From DATAWZ01 sp036266975 (lineage in GTDB: Bacteria > Actinomycetota > Thermoleophilia > Solirubrobacterales > Solirubrobacteraceae), in assembly GCA_036266975.1 (NCBI GenBank), contig DATAWZ010000136.1:1-6425 (forward strand): a stretch of 6,425 nucleotides of DNA. The letters are read 5' to 3'. Position numbers and translations under genes: made by a program. Below are positions 1 to 6,425 of this stretch, in pieces. Under the pieces are notes generated by a model. The model was not told the origin of the DNA, did no database searches, and saw only the letters and a program-made list of their open reading frames with translations. Within the stretch, counting starts at the first letter, position 1, and each line of letters begins with the position of its first letter.

Positions 1-30
1 GCGCACGGCGCTGCCGGAGCCGCTCCAGTC

Positions 31-1419
31 GTGACGGTCCGCCTGCCCCTCGCCGCGACCCTGCTCGCGGCCGCGCTGCTCAGCGCCTGCGGCTCCTCGC
101 ATCACTCGGGCCACACCTCGGCGACGACCACGATCGCCGCCTCGCGCTCGCCCTCGTCGACCACTTCGACGCGCACCGCCTCCACGCCGGCGCCCACGCG
201 GCCGCCCGCGCCGGACGGGGTGACCGTGCTGCAGCGGGTGCTCGCGCACCAGATGTCGCTCTCCGGGCCGTACGTCGGGGCCGAGTTCCAGGACGTGACC
301 ACCGGCCAGGTGCTCTACCAGGACCACGCCTCGGTTCCGCGCCTGCCGGCGTCGGTGGAGAAGCTCTACACCTCGGTCGCGGCGCTCCGGCTGCTCGGGC
401 CCGGCGCCCGGCTGACGACCGCGATCCTCGGCACCGGCAGCCTGCGCCACGGGGTCTGGCACGGCAACCTGTACCTGCGCGGCGCGGGCGACCCGACCTT
501 CGGCGCGGCGTCCTTCAACGCGGTCTACGAGCCCGGGGGCACCAGCGACGCCGGGCTGGTGCGCGAGCTGCAGGCGCTGCGGATCCACCGCGTCACCGGC
601 CGGCTGATCGGCGATGAGTCGATCTTCGACTCGCTGCGCGGCGCCCCGGCGACCGACGATCAGCCCGATCTCGTCGACCTCGGGGGCGAGCTCGGCGGGC
701 TCGTGTTCGACCACGGCTTCACCGGCGCCCCGCCGCCCCCCACCCGCGGACACCACGCGCCGGCGCCGCCCTCCCCGGGCGCCTACGCCGCCGCCGAGGT
801 CGCGATGGCGCTGCGCTCGGTGGGCATCGACGTGCACGCCAGCCGCCACACCGGCGTCACGCCGGACACGGCGCGGGTGCTGGCCAGCGCGCAATCACCG
901 CGGTTGGCCACCATCCTGCGGATGATGAACCTGCCCTCCGACGACTTCTACGCCGAGATGCTGTGCAAGCTGCTCGGCGCGCGGTTCGGCGGCGCCGGCA
1001 GCACCGACGCCGGCACCGCGGTGGTCCGGCAGGTCCTCGCCGGCTACGGGATCCATCCGCGGATCGTCGACGGCTCGGGGCTCAGCCGGCGCGACTACTC
1101 GAGCCCGGGGCAGGTCGTCAGGCTCCTGCGCCAGATCGCGAGCACCTCGATCGGCTCGATCCTGCGCTCGACCCTGCCGGTCCCCGGGCACTCCGGGACG
1201 CTGTCGTTCCGCATGGGCGGCACCGACGCCTCACGCCGCTGCGAGGGCAAGACCGGCAGCCTCACCGGGACGCTGAACCTCGCCGGCTACTGCCGCGTGG
1301 CGGGTGGCGACCTGGTCGCCTTCGCGATCCTCATGGACGGCCCGGACACCGACGATCAGCGGATCGCGCAGGACGCGATGGTCGTCAGCCTCGCGCACAC
1401 CGACCCCCGGCTGTACTGA
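31..1419 (+). CDS. dacB: PBP4/DacB-type D-alanyl-D-alanine carboxypeptidase/endopeptidase, lipoprotein (peptidase S13)
   Basis: Penicillin-binding protein of the peptidase S13 family, which removes the terminal D-Ala from peptidoglycan stem peptides and can cut cross-links outside the membrane. The 462-residue product starts with a lipoprotein signal peptide ending in the lipobox L17-S-A-C20, then a Ser/Thr/Pro-rich tether (about 22-62). The catalytic SxxK is ASVEK (S108, K111) and the KTG triad is K407-T408-G409 in EGKTGSLTG. The middle motif reads S303-D-D305 instead of the usual S-x-N. S108 to S303 is 195 residues, against about 244 between S62 and S306 of E. coli PBP4, so the inserted domains are smaller; a Pro-rich stretch lies at 233-249. 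GTG at 31 gives a sensible signal peptide, with GGAG at 16-19 at a long 11-nt spacing. The frame stays open to base 1, so an earlier start outside the window is possible. It converges on secA. Family is secure; exact specificity is inferred. Confidence 0.93.
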   Translation: MTVRLPLAATLLAAALLSACGSSHHSGHTSATTTIAASRSPSSTTSTRTASTPAPTRPPAPDGVTVLQRVLAHQMSLSGPYVGAEFQDVTTGQVLYQDHASVPRLPASVEKLYTSVAALRLLGPGARLTTAILGTGSLRHGVWHGNLYLRGAGDPTFGAASFNAVYEPGGTSDAGLVRELQALRIHRVTGRLIGDESIFDSLRGAPATDDQPDLVDLGGELGGLVFDHGFTGAPPPPTRGHHAPAPPSPGAYAAAEVAMALRSVGIDVHASRHTGVTPDTARVLASAQSPRLATILRMMNLPSDDFYAEMLCKLLGARFGGAGSTDAGTAVVRQVLAGYGIHPRIVDGSGLSRRDYSSPGQVVRLLRQIASTSIGSILRSTLPVPGHSGTLSFRMGGTDASRRCEGKTGSLTGTLNLAGYCRVAGGDLVAFAILMDGPDTDDQRIAQDAMVVSLAHTDPRLY

Positions 1420-1438
1420 GCGACCCCCCGAGCTGCGG

Positions 1439-4291
<2,853 letters not shown>

Positions 4292-4317
4292 GGTGTGCTG
4301 AGGGTAGCAGCGCGATC

Positions 4318-4355
4318 CCCGCTCTGAGCGGGCTCGGAAGGGGCCCGAGAGCCCG
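4318..4355 (-). repeat. Inverted repeats in the hpf-secA junction
   Basis: Most of the 64-bp gap between hpf and secA can fold. One hairpin pairs 4318-4323 with 4327-4332 (CCCGCT/AGCGGG, 3-nt loop). An alternative, mutually exclusive one pairs CGGGCTC (4329-4335) with GAGCCCG (4349-4355), ending one base from the hpf stop codon. No T-tract follows on the minus strand, so a standard intrinsic terminator is unlikely. RNA processing, partial attenuation or control of secA translation are possible; chance pairing in GC-rich DNA is the null explanation. Confidence 0.35.
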
Positions 4356-4709
4356 TCAGGCCGGGACCTCGGCCTCGCCCGTCGCGGGCGCGACCGAGCG
4401 CGCTTCGCGCCGGTGCCGGCGCTTGTCGCGGTGGCGCTTGACCTGGCGGGCGAGCTCCTCGGAGACGAGGTTGACCGAGTGAACCTGCTCGCGCGAGGCG
4501 TCACGCGCCCGCAGCGTCACCCCCTTCAGATACAGGGTCGCCTCCGCGACGTGGCAGTCCGCGATCGCCGGGTTGCGCTCCTCGGAGACCTCGACCTCCA
4601 GCCGCGCGAGCTCGGAGACCTGGCGCCCGACCTTCTGAAAGCGCCGCTCGACGTGCTCGCGCAGATCCGCCGGAACCGGGATGCCTCTCCCCTTGACCTC
4701 GATCTGCAT
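4356..4709 (-). CDS. hpf: Short-form ribosome hibernation promoting factor (HPF/RaiA, S30AE family)
   Basis: Small ribosome-associated protein that in this family binds the 30S decoding region and holds ribosomes inactive in stationary phase or stress. The 117-residue product begins MQIEVKGRGIPVPADLREHVERR, as in the beta-alpha-beta-beta-beta-alpha fold; further landmarks are the strand LEVEVSEE (37-44), HVAEATLYLKG (53-63) and a second long helix, roughly 70-95. A strongly basic segment follows (KRHRDKRRHRR, 91-101), then an acidic/Ala tail. The length matches short HPF/YfiA proteins. The roughly 55-residue C-terminal dimerisation domain of long HPF, the form usual in Firmicutes and many actinobacteria, is absent, and the stop comes just after the linker-like basic tail. 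ATG at 4709 has a strong Shine-Dalgarno GGGAGGT. The gene lies 64 bp upstream of secA, the familiar hpf-secA order, and is probably first in the operon. Confidence 0.93.
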   Translation of the reverse strand: MQIEVKGRGIPVPADLREHVERRFQKVGRQVSELARLEVEVSEERNPAIADCHVAEATLYLKGVTLRARDASREQVHSVNLVSEELARQVKRHRDKRRHRREARSVAPATGEAEVPA

Positions 4710-4713
4710 GGGG

Positions 4714-4720
4714 ACCTCCC
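4714..4720 (-). promoter_or_regulatory. Strong ribosome binding site of hpf
   Basis: The minus strand reads GGGAGGT here. GGAGG is followed by five nucleotides (TCCCC) and then ATG at 4709, which is near-ideal spacing. It fixes the hpf start and contrasts with secA, where no such site is visible. Confidence 0.8.
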
Positions 4721-4745
4721 TTGGCTCGATTGTTACCAGCCGCTG

Positions 4746-4774
4746 ATGCTACGCCTCCCTCAGACGGTTGTCAC
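4746..4774 (-). promoter_or_regulatory. Candidate housekeeping-sigma promoter for hpf-secA
   Basis: On the minus strand, GTGACA (4769-4774) matches the -35 consensus TTGACA at 5 of 6 positions. Exactly 17 bp further on is TAGCAT (4746-4751), matching TATAAT at 4 of 6. Transcription would begin near 4739, leaving a leader of about 30 nt that includes the hpf ribosome binding site. Position, spacing and orientation all suit the hpf-secA operon. Found by eye; no transcription data. Confidence 0.5.
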
Positions 4775-4893
4775 GAGGGCGCCCGGCAACGATCGTCCAG
4801 CGTCCGGAGCCGGGAGCGCGCGTCGGTTCGCTGACCAAAGGCCCTGTTTGAGCGCTGACGCCCCGCTCGGGGAAAGCGCCCGCGGTCGCGGCG

Positions 4894-4913
4894 CGGGGAA
4901 TTCGCGCTCCCCG
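4894..4913. repeat. Small inverted repeat in the divergent intergenic region
   Basis: CGGGGA (4894-4899) and TCCCCG (4908-4913) form a perfect 6-bp stem around an 8-nt loop. A weaker CCCC/GGGG hairpin lies just upstream at 4861-4872. No T-run follows, so it is not a terminator. It could be a regulator site or leader structure for the GT2 transcript, but short GC-rich inverted repeats are common by chance. Confidence 0.25.
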
Positions 4914-5042
4914 AAATCCCCGTGCTCGAGCCGGCCGAATCGGGTAATGCGCCGCCTCGAGGTGGTTAGCCCCGCACCCTCGGTCTGCCTCGCGTGGCCA
5001 CCGCCGCCTCTGACGTGCCCGAGTTCCCGCCCCGACCCTTGT

Positions 5043-5047
5043 GGAGG
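5043..5047 (+). promoter_or_regulatory. Ribosome binding site that decides the GT2 start
   Basis: GGAGG lies five nucleotides (ACGCC) before the GTG at 5053. The alternative in-frame GTG at 5041 overlaps this site and has no Shine-Dalgarno sequence of its own, so 5053 is preferred. Confidence 0.8.
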
Positions 5048-5052
5048 ACGCC

Positions 5053-5781
5053 GTGCGCCTGGACATCGTCATCCCCGCCCATAACGAGGAACACCGAATC
5101 GGACGCACCCTGGAGGGCTACTGCGAGCGCCTGCGCGATCCCGAGCTGCGCTTCATCGTCGCCCTGGACGACTGCACCGACCGAACCGAGCAGGTCGTCC
5201 GCCGCCAGATGGGCCGCGACGGCCGCGTGCACGTGCTCGCCCTGCCCAAGCTCGGCAAGGGCGGGGTCATCCGGACCGCGTTCGCCCGCTCGGACGCCGA
5301 CCTGGTCGGCTTCGTCGACGCCGACGGAGCCACGCCGCCCGGCGAGCTCATGCGGTTGGCCGAGGCCGCCGGCCAGGCCGACGGCGCGATCGCCTCGCGG
5401 CGGCACCCGGCGGCGGTCGTGCCGGTGCCGCGGCCGCTCGCCCGCCGGCTGACCTCGGTCGGCTTCGCGCTGGGCGTGCGGGCGCTGCTCGGCCTGCGCT
5501 ACCGCGACACCCAATGCGGCGCCAAGGTGCTGCGCCGCGAGAGCGCGGATCGCCTGCTGCCGCGGCTGACCAGCAGCGATTTCGCCTTCGACGTGGACCT
5601 GCTGCTCGCGGCGCGCGAGGAGGGGCAGCAGATCGTCGAGCTGCCGACGGTGTGGATCGACCGCTCGGGGTCGCGCGTGCGTCCGCTGCGCGACACCGGG
5701 GCGATGGGTGGCTCGCTGCTGCGCCTGTGGGCGCGGCAGCGGGCGCGAGCGACGACGGCCGCCGCCCATGCCGGCGCCTGA
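5053..5781 (+). CDS. Family 2 glycosyltransferase, polyprenyl/dolichyl-phosphate sugar synthase-like
   Basis: GT-A fold enzyme likely to move a sugar from a nucleotide donor to a lipid phosphate or similar acceptor at the inner face of the membrane. The 242-residue product starts MRLDIVIPAHNEEHRIG, the classic GT2 N-terminus. The metal-binding DxD is D89-A-D91 in VGFVDADG. GKGGVIRTAF (68-77), RDTQCGAKVLRRE (151-163), SDFAFDVDLLLAAREEG (175-191) and the ELPTVWIDRSGS segment (196-207) resemble dolichyl-phosphate glucose/mannose synthases. There are no clear membrane segments and no C-terminal GtrA-like domain, so it is probably a soluble or peripheral protein. The usual DDGSTDGT loop reads DDCTDRT (39-45), one residue shorter. 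The start is GTG at 5053, set by GGAGG at 5043-5047. The next gene overlaps it by 14 bp, so the two are probably co-translated. The exact sugar and acceptor cannot be told from sequence. Confidence 0.88.
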   Translation: MRLDIVIPAHNEEHRIGRTLEGYCERLRDPELRFIVALDDCTDRTEQVVRRQMGRDGRVHVLALPKLGKGGVIRTAFARSDADLVGFVDADGATPPGELMRLAEAAGQADGAIASRRHPAAVVPVPRPLARRLTSVGFALGVRALLGLRYRDTQCGAKVLRRESADRLLPRLTSSDFAFDVDLLLAAREEGQQIVELPTVWIDRSGSRVRPLRDTGAMGGSLLRLWARQRARATTAAAHAGA

Positions 5782-6425
5782 CGTGACGCTGATCGCCCCG
5801 TACCCGCCCATCGGGGCGCGTCACGGCGGGGTCAGCGGCGTGGCCTCCTACACGGCCAACCTCGCCGGTGCGCTGTCCGCCGCCGGGGCCCGGGTGGACG
5901 TCGTGGCGCCCCTGCAGGACGGGCGTGCGGCCGACGAGCGCGACGGCGCCGTGCGGGTCCGGCGCTGCTTTGCGCGCACGAGCCGCGGCACGGCCCGGGC
6001 GTTCGGCGCCGCGGTGGCCAGCGGCGCCCCGGTCGTGCACCTGCAGCACGAGTTCCTGCTCTACGGCGGCCCGGCGTCCAACGCCGGGCTCGCGTGGGGG
6101 CTGCGCGCCGTGCGCCGCTGCCGGCGCGCGAGCGTGGCCACGCTGCACCAGGTCGTCGATCCCGGCGGCGTGGACCGCGCATTCACGCGGATGCATCGCG
6201 TGCGGATGCCGGCGTGGCTCGCCGGCGGAGGGCTCTCGACGATGCAGCGGGCGCTCAGCTGCAGCGTGGACCGCGTGGTCGTGCACGAGCCCGCGTTCGC
6301 CGAGACCGTCCCCGGCGCCGCCGTCGTGCCGCACGGGGTCGAGCGGGCCACGCCGATCGACCGGCGCCGGGCGCGAGCGACGCTCGGGCTCGAGCCCGAG
6401 CGTCTGTGCGTGCTGTGCTTCGGCT
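5768..6425 (+). CDS. Family 4 glycosyltransferase, N-terminal part (runs off window)
   Basis: Start of a GT-B fold retaining glycosyltransferase of the GT4 type, which typically adds a sugar from a nucleotide donor to a glycan or lipid-linked acceptor in the cytoplasm. The 219 codons present hold the N-terminal acceptor domain: LIAPYPPIG (8-16), GGVSGVASYTANLAGAL (20-36), the segment HLQHEFLLYGG (91-101), ATLHQVVDPGG (124-134), VVVHEPAF (170-177) and VVPHGVE (186-192), after which the C-terminal donor-binding domain begins. No stop occurs before the window end, so the gene is partial at 3'. ATG at 5768 overlaps the GT2 gene by 14 bp. An in-frame GTG at 5783, just after the GT2 stop, is an alternative; neither has a clear Shine-Dalgarno site, which suggests translational coupling. 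The pair probably belongs to one glycan pathway that continues downstream. Sugar specificity is unknown. Confidence 0.88.
   Translation, partial: MPAPDVTLIAPYPPIGARHGGVSGVASYTANLAGALSAAGARVDVVAPLQDGRAADERDGAVRVRRCFARTSRGTARAFGAAVASGAPVVHLQHEFLLYGGPASNAGLAWGLRAVRRCRRASVATLHQVVDPGGVDRAFTRMHRVRMPAWLAGGGLSTMQRALSCSVDRVVVHEPAFAETVPGAAVVPHGVERATPIDRRRARATLGLEPERLCVLCFG

Larger units (their letters stand above)
4710..5052. other. Divergent intergenic region without a convincing gene
   Basis: This 343-bp gap separates hpf from the divergent GT2 gene. It holds the hpf ribosome binding site and candidate promoter at its left end, small inverted repeats around 4861-4913, an 8-bp palindrome CCTCGAGG at 4955-4962, and the GT2 ribosome binding site at its right end. 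Open frames crossing it on either strand give Arg/Pro/Ala-rich translations with no recognisable motif. I see no tRNA or riboswitch. No convincing -35/-10 pair for the plus-strand genes stands out; the TAATGC at 4945-4950 lacks a good -35 partner. Confidence 0.6.

Noticed and set aside
4292..4504. N-terminal extension of SecA by 71 in-frame codons
   Set aside because: The extension is Ser/Arg/Pro-rich and overlaps hpf in a different frame. The SecA family start (MARLNPLNW) is at 4291.
5041..5052. Upstream GTG at 5041 as the GT2 start
   Set aside because: It overlaps the GGAGG that is ideally placed for the GTG at 5053, and the extra MEDA residues are not part of the family N-terminus.
4749..5108. 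A 119-codon minus-strand frame in the divergent gap
   Set aside because: Arg/Ala/Pro-rich with no motif, overlaps the GT2 N-terminus, and contains the candidate hpf promoter. A comF remnant upstream of hpf was considered, but no PRPP-binding motif is visible.
4966..5811. A 281-codon minus-strand frame opposite the GT2 gene
   Set aside because: Antisense shadow of a gene with clear GT2 motifs; its translation has no recognisable domain.
5348..6334. A 328-codon minus-strand frame opposite the GT2/GT4 genes
   Set aside because: Low-complexity Arg/Ala/Pro translation, antisense to recognisable glycosyltransferase sequence on the plus strand.

Overview
The window is very GC-rich and its genes use almost only G- or C-ending codons, with GTG starts at two of five genes. 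This fits a high-GC actinobacterium. A Thermoleophilia/Solirubrobacterales-type lineage is my guess from gene content, but the window has no marker that settles it.

Layout, left to right. (1) Positions 31-1419, plus strand: a secreted lipoprotein of the PBP4/DacB family (peptidase S13, D-alanyl-D-alanine carboxypeptidase/endopeptidase). (2) 1439-4291, minus strand: complete secA, the preprotein translocase ATPase. It converges on the dacB-like gene with only 19 bp between the two stop codons. (3) 4356-4709, minus strand: a short-form ribosome hibernation promoting factor (HPF/RaiA), 64 bp upstream of secA and probably in the same operon, with a strong Shine-Dalgarno site and a good candidate promoter in front. 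(4) 4710-5052: a 343-bp divergent intergenic region with that promoter, small inverted repeats and no convincing gene. (5) 5053-5781, plus strand: a family 2 glycosyltransferase resembling polyprenyl/dolichyl-phosphate sugar synthases. (6) 5768 to the window end, plus strand: the N-terminal 219 codons of a family 4 (GT-B) glycosyltransferase that overlaps the preceding gene and runs off the edge.

Functionally this is mostly core cell-envelope and housekeeping content: wall trimming (DacB), protein export (SecA), ribosome protection in slow growth (HPF), and the start of a glycosyltransferase operon probably for a lipid-linked or surface glycan. The hpf-secA order is a common bacterial arrangement.

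I see no mobile element, CRISPR array, RNA gene or plainly new multi-gene system. The points worth a second look are small: a non-canonical SxN motif and reduced insertion domain in the DacB protein, an HPF lacking the C-terminal dimerisation domain, an altered nucleotide-loop motif in the GT2 enzyme, and a structured hpf-secA junction where secA lacks a visible ribosome binding site.
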